A stretch of DNA of 64,000 nt from Flavobacterium zhairuonense. Its GTDB lineage: Bacteria > Bacteroidota > Bacteroidia > Flavobacteriales > Flavobacteriaceae. Location: the NCBI RefSeq assembly GCF_004352915.1, contig NZ_SJSY01000069.1:124001-188000 (forward strand), read 5' to 3'. The first letter of the stretch is position 1, and every line of letters starts with the position of its first letter. Positions 10,389-18,848 of the stretch are shown here, piece after piece. The translations under genes and the position numbers were made by a program. The notes beneath the pieces were generated by a model that was not told where the DNA came from, searched no databases, and saw only the letters and a list, made by a program, of their open reading frames with translations.

Positions 10389-11059
10389 ATAAACATATTT
10401 TAGAGATCAGTGGAATTCAGAAGAGGTTTGACGAAAGATCAATTCTTTCAGATATTTATTTAAAGTGCGAGACTTCTGAAATTATTGGATTATTAGGACG
10501 AAATGGTTCTGGAAAATCAACTTTGTTGAAAATTGTAGCAGGACTTGAACCTGCTCCTGACAGATGTGTAAGGATAAATTCAGATTCATTAAATGCTAAA
10601 AATGTACTGATGAATATGGTTAGTTATTTAGGGCAAGATCAGTTTTTACCAAATCACTTGTCTGTTCAAAAAGTCATTTCGTTATCAATTGATAAAAAGA
10701 ATAGAATAAGTTTTTGTGAAGATGAATTTATTAAAGGCTTGCTTGGGAAAAAAATCAAACATTTATCGACCGGTGAGTTGCGTTATCTCGAAGTAAAGCT
10801 TGTGCTTTCTAATCCTTCCTTGTTTGTTTTGCTGGATGAACCCTATAATGGCCTTTCTCCGTTGATGATTGAAAAGATTACCGAAATGATTAATGTCAAC
10901 TTAAACAAAAAAGGGATTATTGTTACGGATCACAACTATCAGAATGTAATCAAAATTGCAGACAAGCTTGTTTTAATTAAAGACGGGAAGACACATCAAA
11001 TAAAGGAAAAAAGTGAACTCGTAGCGAAAGGATATCTTTCCGATATGGTTTTTATTTAA
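10385..11059 (+). CDS. ABC transporter ATP-binding protein
   Basis: Single ABC ATPase of 224 residues. It shows Walker A GRNGSGKST, a Q-loop in YLGQDQF, a signature motif that reads LSTGE in place of LSGGQ, Walker B LFVLLDEP and the H-loop in VTDHNY. The start is a TTG that overlaps the preceding stop, which is the only start that keeps the complete N terminus. The size and LPS-export-like layout suggest an exporter ATPase. The neighbouring 97-aa membrane protein is a possible partner, although no full permease is present here. Confidence 0.88.
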   Translation: MNKHILEISGIQKRFDERSILSDIYLKCETSEIIGLLGRNGSGKSTLLKIVAGLEPAPDRCVRINSDSLNAKNVLMNMVSYLGQDQFLPNHLSVQKVISLSIDKKNRISFCEDEFIKGLLGKKIKHLSTGELRYLEVKLVLSNPSLFVLLDEPYNGLSPLMIEKITEMINVNLNKKGIIVTDHNYQNVIKIADKLVLIKDGKTHQIKEKSELVAKGYLSDMVFI

Positions 11060-11617
11060 AAACTGTAATTAAATATTTTTAAAGAAGTCTTTCTTTTTGT
11101 GTCTTTTACATTTGTTGTTTGTGTTTTTGTTTTCAACTTAAGCTTTTTCTTTTTTAACTCAAAACCGACGTTATCCTGACGTTTTTATTTTGTCTTTTTT
11201 TGGAAAAATCGGTTTTAAAAACTTCATTTTGTGTTATTTACATGAAATTATGAATTTTTCAAATGAATTTAATGAAAGAAAATGTTACGTTTTTAAACAA
11301 ATCTCTTTTTCTTGTTGGATTTTTTTATACATCTTCTTTTAATAAATGCGAATTATTATACTATAAATAAAAGTGATTTAAAGAGCGTTTTTAGATGAAT
11401 TTTTAACAAGTGTTTATCGCACAATAATGTTAATTAAAATATCTTTGACGCTTCTTAAAAAGAAAACCAATATTGAATTAACAACAGCAATTTTGCCAAA
11501 ATTTTAGAAGACATGATTGCTTTATTATAATTTTTTGCCCCCACAAAAGAAGAAAAGGCTGTTTCGATGTTTATTCGAAATGGCCTTTTCTGATTTTTAA
11601 AGATTTGTTTAGTTATT
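11060..11617. other. Long AT-rich intergenic region between convergent genes
   Basis: No convincing gene is seen in these 558 bases. Near 11163-11214 there are complementary octamers AAAACCGA and TCGGTTTT with a GACGTT pair inside, which could form a weak structure. A 30-codon frame at about 11250 has no supporting signal. A strong terminator sits at the right end. Confidence 0.6.
11553..11589. terminator. Bidirectional terminator between the ABC ATPase and hydrolase genes
   Basis: A 15-bp stem with two G-U wobbles and a 7-base loop (arms start AAAAGGC and end GCCTTTT). It has A on one side and T on the other, so it can serve the minus-strand hydrolase and any read-through from the left. Confidence 0.7.
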
Positions 11618-12394
11618 TTAATTGAAAAAATCGGATAGGATTTTTTTGAGTTCTTCTTTGTTTTCAATGTGGCTCATATGGCCGTCTTCAAAAGAAACCA
11701 ATTCGACAGTTGTGTCTTCAATTTGTGAAAGACTGTCTTCATAACTTAGGACAGGATCTTTTTTTCCTAAAATAAGCAAAACGGGAAAACGGTTTTGGTG
11801 TAAAAGACTTTCTCTGTCTTTTCTGATTTTCATACCCTCCAGAGAGGCAATAATTCCTTGCAAAGGTGTTTTTAAGGCTTCTTCTTTTACTTTTTCAATT
11901 TCGTTAGCAAGACGAATTCGGTTATTTTCACTGAATAAATTTGCGATAGCTAAGCTTACAAAACCTATGTAGTTTTGTTTTACTGCTTTTATCGCACGAG
12001 TTCGGTTTAGTTTTTTCTCGGCAGTGTCTTCTTTTGAAGTAGAATTCAGCAAAACCAATTTTTTGATTTTGTTTGGAAATAATTCGGCGAAAGCCAAACC
12101 AACATAACCGCCCATTGAATGACCTAGAATAATGGCTTTTTCAATTTTCAAATGTTCCAAAACTTCATTGACAACATTGGCGTTATCTTCCATTTCATGG
12201 ACATAACCCAAGCATTCAGTTTCGCCGTGACCTAATAAATCAATTGTAATAATTCGGTTGTTTTTTGAGAAAAGATCGACATATTCTGTCCACATTTTTT
12301 TGTTTTCCAAAAAGCCGTGAAGTAATACAATTGCATTTCCTTCTCCCGAATCTGAGTACGATATTTTGGTGTTTTTGTATATAAGCGTTTTCAA
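11618..12394 (-). CDS. Alpha/beta hydrolase
   Basis: A 258-residue cytoplasmic serine hydrolase of the alpha/beta fold. The nucleophile elbow is GHSMGG (S93), the oxyanion region is LLHGF at about 24-28, the acid lies near LGKKDPVLSYED, and the catalytic histidine is in EDGHMSHIE near residue 239. There is no signal peptide. It resembles MhpC/BioH-like esterases, but substrate cannot be read from sequence. It stands alone and ends at a terminator shared with the opposite gene. Confidence 0.88.
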   Translation of the reverse strand: MKTLIYKNTKISYSDSGEGNAIVLLHGFLENKKMWTEYVDLFSKNNRIITIDLLGHGETECLGYVHEMEDNANVVNEVLEHLKIEKAIILGHSMGGYVGLAFAELFPNKIKKLVLLNSTSKEDTAEKKLNRTRAIKAVKQNYIGFVSLAIANLFSENNRIRLANEIEKVKEEALKTPLQGIIASLEGMKIRKDRESLLHQNRFPVLLILGKKDPVLSYEDSLSQIEDTTVELVSFEDGHMSHIENKEELKKILSDFFN

Positions 12395-12530
12395 AATGAA
12401 CTTTTTTTGTTGTGAAGGGCAAAGTTAAGAAAGCTGAAATAAAATATCGAAATGTCTTGATTTAATTGGGAAATCTTTAGAATAGGAATAAATTTATTTA
12501 TGGCAGAATGTTATTTGTGATCTAATAAAA

Positions 12531-12556
12531 AATGGCTTTCGTTTCTGAAAGCCATT
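12531..12556 (-). terminator. Terminator of the AIM24-family gene
   Basis: A 10-bp perfect hairpin (12531-12540 with 12547-12556) followed on the minus strand by a T-rich run, six bases past the stop of the gene at 12563. Confidence 0.75.
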
Positions 12557-12562
12557 CTTAAA

Positions 12563-13366
12563 TTAAAATCGATTATCTCCATCCAGCAGATTTCCTAATC
12601 CGCCAAGCAAGCTTCCTTCTTCGCGACTGTTTCCTCCAGATCTTGGTGCCGATGCTATTATTCTGTCTGCCAATCTTGAGAATGGCAACGATTGTATGTA
12701 AACTGTTCCCGGACCTTTTAAAGTGGCATAAAATAATCCTTCGCCACCAAAAATTGAATTTTTGATTCCGCCAATAAATTCAATATCATAATCTACATCT
12801 TTGGTAAAGCCAATAATGCATCCCGTATCTACTTTTAGAACTTCGCCGTGAGCTAATACTTTTTTAGCCATTGTTCCTCCTGAATGTACGAAAGCCATTC
12901 CGTCTCCTTCGATTTTCTGCATGATGAAGCCTTCACCACCAAATAAACCACGTCCTAGTTTTTGAGAAAATTCAATTCCTACTGAAACGCCTTTGGCGGC
13001 ACATAAAAATGAACTTTTTTGACAGATGAATTTGCCTTGAAATTCTGTTAAATCAATTGGAAGAATTTTTCCTGGATAAGGCGATGCAAAAGAAACTTTG
13101 CTTTTGGTGTTGCCTTGGTTTAAAAATGCAGTCATAAATAAGCTTTCGCCTGTAAGAACTCTTTTTCCAGCATTTAAAAGTTTGCCAAACAAACCTGATC
13201 CCTGTTGCTGAGAACCATCTCCAAATATGGTTTCCATCTGGATATTGTTTTCCATCATCATAAAACTGCCAGCTTCGGCAATTACTATTTCTTGCGGATC
13301 CAACTCGATCTCGACATATTGCATTTCTTCTCCAAAAATCTGATAATCTATTTCGTGTGCTTGCAT
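12563..13366 (-). CDS. TIGR00266/AIM24 family protein
   Basis: A 267-residue protein of the AIM24 (TIGR00266) family, which forms a triple beta-helix-like fold rich in glycine. Characteristic stretches are AEAGSFMMMENNI (about 30-42), SGLFGKLLNAGKRVLTGES (about 57-75) and LFGGEGFIMQKIEGDG (about 141-156). The C terminus is glycine-rich and probably disordered. Family function is unclear; the eukaryotic relative Aim24 is mitochondrial. No signal peptide is present. Confidence 0.88.
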   Translation of the reverse strand: MQAHEIDYQIFGEEMQYVEIELDPQEIVIAEAGSFMMMENNIQMETIFGDGSQQQGSGLFGKLLNAGKRVLTGESLFMTAFLNQGNTKSKVSFASPYPGKILPIDLTEFQGKFICQKSSFLCAAKGVSVGIEFSQKLGRGLFGGEGFIMQKIEGDGMAFVHSGGTMAKKVLAHGEVLKVDTGCIIGFTKDVDYDIEFIGGIKNSIFGGEGLFYATLKGPGTVYIQSLPFSRLADRIIASAPRSGGNSREEGSLLGGLGNLLDGDNRF

Positions 13367-13514
13367 GATTTCTAAGTTATTTGTTTTTAAAATTAGACTC
13401 AGGATGCTTTAGAATGTTACAGTTTTTAATGCATTTCAGTTGTTTTTAAAAACATTAACAGACTTTGTTATTTTAAATTAGTCTTAATTATGTGTTTAAT
13501 TGGTTGGAATTATA

Positions 13515-13522
13515 TATTTTTG
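13515..13522 (+). promoter_or_regulatory. Bacteroidota -7 element that decides the start at 13546
   Basis: TATTTTTG matches TANNTTTG. It lies inside the longer reading frame that would begin at 13492, so the shorter ATG at 13546, 24 bases downstream, is the better start. Confidence 0.5.
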
Positions 13523-13545
13523 CGTCGTTATTATATTTTATTAGA

Positions 13546-13899
13546 ATGCTAGTTAGTGATTTGACCACCAAAGTATTATTTGAAACAGAAAAAGGATACA
13601 GTTATCAATGTGATTTGACCAATAGTATAATTATCAATTTTGTTGATACTGTGTCAAGTTATAAAATTCACGACTTTTTGATTTTTCAAAGAAAGGTTAA
13701 TAGCGTTGACATTCTTAACATGCTTTATGACTTGTCTGATCAATCTGATGCACAGTTAATAGAAACTACTAAAAGAAATTTTTCCAGAAATCTTACCATT
13801 TGCGAAATAGTGCAATTAAGAGATTTATTAAACGGAACAAAATTCACCCTCAATTTACATTCTCTGCTTTGTAATACGGTTAACGTAGAGCTTATTTAG
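13546..13899 (+). CDS. Hypothetical protein (117 aa)
   Basis: A 117-residue soluble protein beginning MLVSDLTTKV, with no membrane segment, signal peptide or recognisable motif. An ATG 54 bases upstream is in frame, but a -7 promoter element lies between the two, so the shorter form is preferred. It precedes ferritin by about 90 bases on the same strand. It may belong to one of the small Bacteroidota DUF families, but I cannot name it. Confidence 0.7.
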   Translation: MLVSDLTTKVLFETEKGYSYQCDLTNSIIINFVDTVSSYKIHDFLIFQRKVNSVDILNMLYDLSDQSDAQLIETTKRNFSRNLTICEIVQLRDLLNGTKFTLNLHSLLCNTVNVELI

Positions 13900-13988
13900 A
13901 TTCTTACTTAGATTAAATCCAAATTTTCAGGCAGTTAGATATGCCTGCTTTAATTTTTGTAATTTTACACGTATAAAAATTTAAGGTT

Positions 13989-14504
13989 ATGAAAGATTTA
14001 CTAAGAACACGTACTTCATTAGTTGAAGGTGTAGAAAATATATTGAACTTACAGGCAAAATTAGAAAGCGATGCTTCTAACAAATATTTAGCTATGGCAG
14101 CATGGTTGGATAGAAATGGTTATGCCAATACAGCATCTTATTTGTACAAGCAAGCCGAAGAAGAAAGAGAGCACTTTTTAAAAGTTTTCAAATATATTAC
14201 AGATATGGGAGGGATTGCTGTTACGCCATCTATTCCTGAAGTGCAGCAAGAATTTGCTTCTTTAAGAGAAGTATTTGAAATTGCTTTGCAAAACGAAATT
14301 GCAGTTACACAAGCAGTGAATAAAGTAATCGCAAAATGTAGAGCTGAAAACGATTATGCTACAGAGGATTTTATGATGTGGTATGTTGCTGAGCAGAGAG
14401 AAGAAGAGAAAAACGCTAGAAGAGCCTTAGAGCTTTTTGATTTGATCGATGAAAATGAAGCTGCTGGTAAATTCCAATTAGATGTACAGATCGCAAAAAT
14501 CTGA
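13989..14504 (+). CDS. Ferritin
   Basis: Cytoplasmic iron-storage protein of 171 residues, assembling into a 24-subunit cage in this family. The ferroxidase site is visible as E26, Y33, E59 and H62 (E-x-x-H in EEEREHF), with further acidic ligands in QNEIAVT (near 94) and EQREEEK (near 130). There is no heme-ligand methionine in the bacterioferritin position, so it is FtnA-like. It has a strong terminator shared with the convergent aminopeptidase gene. Confidence 0.94.
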   Translation: MKDLLRTRTSLVEGVENILNLQAKLESDASNKYLAMAAWLDRNGYANTASYLYKQAEEEREHFLKVFKYITDMGGIAVTPSIPEVQQEFASLREVFEIALQNEIAVTQAVNKVIAKCRAENDYATEDFMMWYVAEQREEEKNARRALELFDLIDENEAAGKFQLDVQIAKI

Positions 14505-14528
14505 TAATAAACGATTTATAAAATTAAA

Positions 14529-14564
14529 AAAGCCCTTAATGATTTTATTAAGGGCTTTATTTTT
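14529..14564. terminator. Bidirectional terminator between ferritin and aminopeptidase P genes
   Basis: A perfect 12-bp stem (AAAGCCCTTAAT with its complement) and a 6-base loop, flanked by A and T runs, between convergent genes. Confidence 0.9.
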
Positions 14565-14566
14565 AT

Positions 14567-15859
14567 CTATTCATTCATCAAGCTTTCAATCTCGTCAGCT
14601 TCAACAGGAATGTTTCGCATTAAGTTGAAAGGTTCTCCTTTTTCTTGAACCACAACGTTATCTTCTAAACGGATTCCGAATTTTTCTGCCGGAATATAAA
14701 TTCCTGGCTCAACCGTGAAAACCATATTTGCTTTCATTGGCTCGTGAAGCAAACCGTAATCGTGCGTGTCAAGTCCTAAATGGTGAGACGTTCCGTGCAT
14801 GAAATATTTTTTATAAGCTGGCCATTCTGGATTTTCGTTCTGAACATCGGCTTTGTCTATTAAACCTAAACCAAGTAATTCAGAAGTCATGATTTTACCA
14901 ACTTCAACGTGATATTGTTTCCAAAGTGTTCCTGGAGTCAACATTTTAGTTGCTTCATTTTTAACTCTTAAAACAGCATTGTAAACCGCTTTCTGACGAT
15001 CTGTAAAACGTCCAGAAACTGGAATTGTTCTCGTCATATCGCTTGAATAGTTTGCGTATTCTGCAGCAACGTCTAATAATAACAAATCACCTTCTTTACA
15101 TTGCTGATTGTTTTCGATATAATGCAAAACATTCGCATTGTTTCCAGAAGCAATAATTGGCGTATATGCAAAACCTTTAGAACGGTTACGAATGAATTCG
15201 TGTGCTAATTCAGCTTCAACTTCATATTCGGTAACATTTGGTTTTACAAATCCTAACAATCTGCGGAAACCTTTTTCTGTAATATCACAAGCGTGCTGAA
15301 TCAAATCGATTTCTTCGCTTTCTTTTACAGAACGAAGTCTTTGTAAAATTGGGTTGCTTTTTGCAACATTATGCGCTGGATAACGCTCTTTCCACCATTT
15401 TACAAAACGAGCTTCGCGAGTTTCAGTTTCAACAGTTGCGCGGTAATGTTCGTTGGTGTTGATGTACATCGTATCGGCATACGTCATCATTTCGTTCAAA
15501 ACTTTATGAAAATCCTGCAACCAATAAACGGTTCTAATTCCTGAAACCTGAAAAGCACGTTCTTTAGTCAGTTTTTCACCTTCCCAAACTGCGATATGAT
15601 CGTTTGTTTCTCTCAGGAATAGAATTTCTCTTTGGCTTTCATAAGGCGCATCCGGAAACAAAAGCAAAACGCTTTCTTCTTGATCTACACCACTCAGGTA
15701 AAAAATATCTCGATGTTGTGCAAATGGCAAAGTACTGTCGGCACTAATTGGGTAAATGTCATTTGAATTGAACACGGCAACCGAATTAGGTTTCATTTCT
15801 GCCATGAATTTTCTGCGGTTTTTTACAAAAAGAGCGCTGTTTATTTGATGATATTTCAT
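14567..15859 (-). CDS. pepP: Aminopeptidase P family metalloprotease
   Basis: Removes an N-terminal residue preceding proline. The 430-residue protein has an N-terminal creatinase-like domain (to about 170) and a C-terminal pita-bread metallopeptidase domain. Dinuclear metal ligands are seen in order: aspartate in LLLDVAAEY, aspartate in SSDMTRT, histidine in GTSHHLGLD, glutamate in TVEPGIYI and glutamate in GIRLEDNVVV. It has no signal peptide, so it acts in the cytoplasm. The gene stands alone. Confidence 0.93.
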   Translation of the reverse strand: MKYHQINSALFVKNRRKFMAEMKPNSVAVFNSNDIYPISADSTLPFAQHRDIFYLSGVDQEESVLLLFPDAPYESQREILFLRETNDHIAVWEGEKLTKERAFQVSGIRTVYWLQDFHKVLNEMMTYADTMYINTNEHYRATVETETREARFVKWWKERYPAHNVAKSNPILQRLRSVKESEEIDLIQHACDITEKGFRRLLGFVKPNVTEYEVEAELAHEFIRNRSKGFAYTPIIASGNNANVLHYIENNQQCKEGDLLLLDVAAEYANYSSDMTRTIPVSGRFTDRQKAVYNAVLRVKNEATKMLTPGTLWKQYHVEVGKIMTSELLGLGLIDKADVQNENPEWPAYKKYFMHGTSHHLGLDTHDYGLLHEPMKANMVFTVEPGIYIPAEKFGIRLEDNVVVQEKGEPFNLMRNIPVEADEIESLMNE

Positions 15860-16089
15860 AATTATTTCGTTTTTGAACTTCGAATTTCAAAATTAATGAT
15901 TTTTGAATTAGTGGCATATACTAGATTTATTAAAGTTTTCTTATTTGTTTTGGTTCTAATTTTTTAGCCACAGATTGCACAGATGAAAAAGGTTTTTTTT
16001 CTCATTTTATATGAAAATACGGTTTCCCGTAAAGAAATGATTTTGTAAAGAACAATATTTGCAGCAAATAAAACAGCCTCAAATAATTC

Positions 16090-17265
16090 ATGAAAAATAA
16101 AATTAACCTATTTGGAATCTTCCTTTTTATCGCTGTCTTAATGACTTCTTGTGTTTCAGAAGTAACGTTAAGTTCTGATAACAAAATCCAATCTTTCTCT
16201 ATAACAAGAGAAAATGTAGCTAAGGATTTTGTAATTGGCGAAAAATCAATCGTAGGTTCTGTAGAAAGTACGTTTGAACTAGAAAACATAAACTTAACAA
16301 TTGCGATTCCAAAAGGAGCAAAAATAAGTCCAGATCCAGCAACCATTAAATCTATTACGGGTCCATTAGCTTTTGTAGTTACAGCTGAAAATGGCGAAAT
16401 AAAAAATTATGACGTAGATATAAAAAGAGAATTAAGCACTGATAATTTTATTTTAGAGGCAAATGTTAAAACGCCAAATTTAGTGTTGAGTGGAGATATT
16501 GCTAAGGAAACAGGATTAGTAACAAAACGAATTCCGGAGAGCAACGACCTTAAAAATTTAATTGTCGAAATTAAGTTTTCAAAACATGCCACGATAACGC
16601 CAGATCCTAACACGATAAAAGATTATTCAGCACCAGTAAATTTTACAGTTAAGTCGGAATCAGGTGTAGAAAAAGTATATCAAGTAAAATTACAGCTTAT
16701 GGACAGCTACATTTCAAGATCATGTTCTGAAGCAAATGCTTGGAAATGGTTTGGTGGAGATAACAGAAATAATGCACCAGATATAGTGGCTTTTGATAGA
16801 AATGTGGGAACTGGACAAACTGTAATTGTAAATAAAAATTTAGTTCCTTCTACTTTCAGGATTCACCTTCGCGAAGGATTTTCATATGACAATGAGAAAC
16901 AAGCATACAATAAGCCAGTAACATTGAAATTAATTGTTAGAGATGCAAGCTTAAATGTTTTAGCGACTACAACAACAGATATTTCTGCACAATTCAATGG
17001 CGGTTTTATTCCATTTGATCTTCAAAAACTTAATTTGTTTTTAGAAGCAAATAAAACATACAACTTTTATTGGTATTTGGTTGATGGCGAAAAACTGGGG
17101 GTTACAGCAAGCAGTTCAGGTAACACCAATTCAGGAACTGGATTCTGTTTTAACAGCGGTTATTCTGGAGAATCTAAAATAAGCAAAAAAAATACTCTTG
17201 ATGATGCAAACGTTTGGACTAAACATGAATGGCATTTTAATATTGAATTAGAAGGTAAAGAGTAA
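16090..17265 (+). CDS. Lipoprotein with repeated DUF5018-like domains
   Basis: A 391-residue secreted lipoprotein; the lipobox is LMTSC (cysteine about 21). Two tandem beta-sandwich repeats follow (about 30-115 and 120-205), each ending in a GPLAFVVTAENGEIKNYDV or APVNFTVKSESGVEKVYQV type strand, as in the DUF5018 family of Bacteroidota surface proteins. The C-terminal about 180 residues form a separate beta-rich domain with five or so aromatic-rich strands. It probably sits on the cell surface or in the periplasm. Ligand unknown. Confidence 0.8.
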   Translation: MKNKINLFGIFLFIAVLMTSCVSEVTLSSDNKIQSFSITRENVAKDFVIGEKSIVGSVESTFELENINLTIAIPKGAKISPDPATIKSITGPLAFVVTAENGEIKNYDVDIKRELSTDNFILEANVKTPNLVLSGDIAKETGLVTKRIPESNDLKNLIVEIKFSKHATITPDPNTIKDYSAPVNFTVKSESGVEKVYQVKLQLMDSYISRSCSEANAWKWFGGDNRNNAPDIVAFDRNVGTGQTVIVNKNLVPSTFRIHLREGFSYDNEKQAYNKPVTLKLIVRDASLNVLATTTTDISAQFNGGFIPFDLQKLNLFLEANKTYNFYWYLVDGEKLGVTASSSGNTNSGTGFCFNSGYSGESKISKKNTLDDANVWTKHEWHFNIELEGKE

Positions 17266-17270
17266 TTCTG

Positions 17271-17308
17271 AAAGCGAGGTTTAAAATTTAAACTTCGCTT
17301 TTTTTTAT
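17271..17308 (+). terminator. Terminator of the DUF5018-like lipoprotein gene
   Basis: A stem of about 13 bp (AAAGCGAGGTTTA with TAAACTTCGCTTT, one G-U pair) followed by eight T, immediately after the stop. Confidence 0.85.
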
Positions 17309-17402
17309 GCATTATATTTTGCTTTTGAAACTTCGAATATTTCAAACCACAATTATAAAAACTTAGCAACTTAAAGTCTTAGCATCTCAGAATCTTAATA
17401 AT

Positions 17403-17520
17403 GGCGTGTCCCTCCGGGCCGGGCTTTCGGCTATATTCCCGATTTATAAAAACTACGGCTAAAAAGCCTTGTTTTTATAAATCGGGAGATACCGCCTCTA
17501 TCCCTCGCGCTTACGGTTTC
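17403..17520. repeat. Palindromic GC-rich interspersed element
   Basis: A GC-rich island in AT-rich DNA. Its centre has two perfect 17-base arms (17437-17453 and 17471-17487) enclosing a second small stem (GGCT, AGCC). The flanks carry CCCTCCGGGCCGGGC and CTATCCCTCGCGC. I recall similar elements scattered in Flavobacterium genomes, but a genome search would be needed. It lies between genes and holds no frame. Confidence 0.6.
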
Positions 17521-17593
17521 ACAAGACGTTTAATGGTTGAATAATGTTTTAATTATCCAATTTTGTATATTGTGATGAATTATTGAGGTAAAA

Positions 17594-18223
17594 ATGAAAG
17601 AACTAATAATTGAAAGTAAAGGAATAAGAACCAATCAATATTTTATACCGCCTTTTGAGTTGAGAGAAGGAGAGTTGGTTGTTTTGTATTTGGAAGTAGG
17701 ATGTCATTTTGATGATATGAAAGAGCAATTGATTGCTGTTTTTACAGGGAAAGTTCAACACGAAAATGTAAAAATAATAAAACCTTTAACTTTCGCAGAA
17801 CCTTTTAAAGAATCGATTTCTAAAAAAATATTCAATCCAATTACAGTGGAACATTATTTAAAAAAGCATGCAAATGTAAATGCTCCAATTGTATCGAAAA
17901 TTTTTGAAATAGATACTTTTACTAAAAAAACTAAAGTAAAAGATTTAGGAATAAGTGAACAAAAAAGGCTTTCATTAACAGCTGTTTTTTCAAAAACAAA
18001 AAATGTGGTTTTTGATTTAAGAGGAGAAGGTGCTTCTTGTTTTTTTAAAACATATGAGTTTGCTAAAGATGAAATTAAAACTGAAGGTGCTGCAATTTTG
18101 ATTGACTGGTCTAATGAACTAAAAAATGATTGTTCGAAATTTATAGCTATTGAATGGTTAGTAGGTATCGATGAACAAATAAAAATTGGCAATAGAAGTG
18201 TGAGTCTTTCAAAAATGTATTAA
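17594..18223 (+). CDS. ABC-ATPase-like protein lacking the Walker A motif
   Basis: A 209-residue cytoplasmic protein I do not recognise by name. Its layout follows an ABC ATPase: REGELVVLYLEVGCHFDDMK aligns with the strand and P-loop region, but the GxxGxGKS sequence is gone. LGISEQKRLSLTAVFSKTKN resembles the signature helix, NVVFDLRGEG the Walker B strand (the catalytic glutamate is not in place), and TEGAAILIDWSN the H-loop strand, without the histidine. I infer a degenerate, non-hydrolysing homologue. The alternative is an unrelated alpha/beta protein. It is flanked by repeat elements, and no transporter genes lie beside it. Confidence 0.7.
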   Translation: MKELIIESKGIRTNQYFIPPFELREGELVVLYLEVGCHFDDMKEQLIAVFTGKVQHENVKIIKPLTFAEPFKESISKKIFNPITVEHYLKKHANVNAPIVSKIFEIDTFTKKTKVKDLGISEQKRLSLTAVFSKTKNVVFDLRGEGASCFFKTYEFAKDEIKTEGAAILIDWSNELKNDCSKFIAIEWLVGIDEQIKIGNRSVSLSKMY

Positions 18224-18258
18224 TGAATTAATATTGCTAATTCTTTATTTAATTGAAG

Positions 18259-18699
18259 ATGATAAAGTCGGGAATCAAAATCAGAAAAATAAAAATTCAA
18301 GACCTAGACTTCGTCTACAAATCAATCTGCGAACTCGAAAATGAAATTTTAGATTTTGAAGTTTTCAAAGAAATTTTCAATGAAAACATTTCAAACCCAA
18401 AAAATCTGTATCTAATTGTCGAAAATGAAAATGAAGGTTTAGGATTTATTAGTTTTCACACTCAAAATCTTCTTCATCACTGCGGATTAGTTGGTGAAAT
18501 TCAAGAGTTTTTTATTCATCAAAAATATCGTGGTCAAGGTGTTGGAAGATTATTGTTAAATGAGATTCTAGAATTTGCAGAGAAAAATAATCTAAAAAGT
18601 ATTGAAGTAACAACAAATAAAAAACGAGTAGAAAATGTCGCAATCTATGAAAATCTAGGTTTTACTTTGAGTCACAATAAGTTTACGATTTATAGGTAA
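18259..18699 (+). CDS. GNAT-family N-acetyltransferase
   Basis: A 146-residue acetyltransferase. The acetyl-CoA pyrophosphate loop is QKYRGQGVGRLLL (R/Q-x-x-G-x-G/A form) near residue 92, followed by the helix LNEILEFAE and the NVAIYENLGF strand typical of the C-terminal motif. The substrate is unknown; it resembles PhnO/RimI-type enzymes acting on small molecules or N termini. A TTG two codons upstream is possible, but the ATG is preferred. The gene ends 21 bases before a long palindromic repeat. Confidence 0.85.
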   Translation: MIKSGIKIRKIKIQDLDFVYKSICELENEILDFEVFKEIFNENISNPKNLYLIVENENEGLGFISFHTQNLLHHCGLVGEIQEFFIHQKYRGQGVGRLLLNEILEFAEKNNLKSIEVTTNKKRVENVAIYENLGFTLSHNKFTIYR

Positions 18700-18720
18700 A
18701 TCAAGAATTATCAGTCTAGT

Positions 18721-18826
18721 TTGTCATTTCGACCGAAGGGAGAAATCACACAAGAAGCTCCGCATGCAAAATCACCAATCTTTGTCGAGTCACTAGTGTG
18801 ATTTCTCCCTTCGGTCGAAATGACAA
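18721..18826. repeat. 106-bp palindromic interspersed repeat, copy 1
   Basis: Perfect 31-base inverted arms (18721-18751 and 18796-18826) starting TTGTCATTTCGACCGAAGGG, with a 44-base centre containing AGAAGCTC. The same layout and length recur at 21257-21362 and, as a hybrid, at 20348-20454. It lies in the short gap before the LytTR gene. Confidence 0.9.
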
Positions 18827-18848
18827 GATTGTGAAAAAAACGATTAGA

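Noticed and set aside
11455..11667. Minus-strand frame running into the hydrolase gene end
   Set aside because: Overlaps a strong terminator and the end of the hydrolase gene; poor composition.
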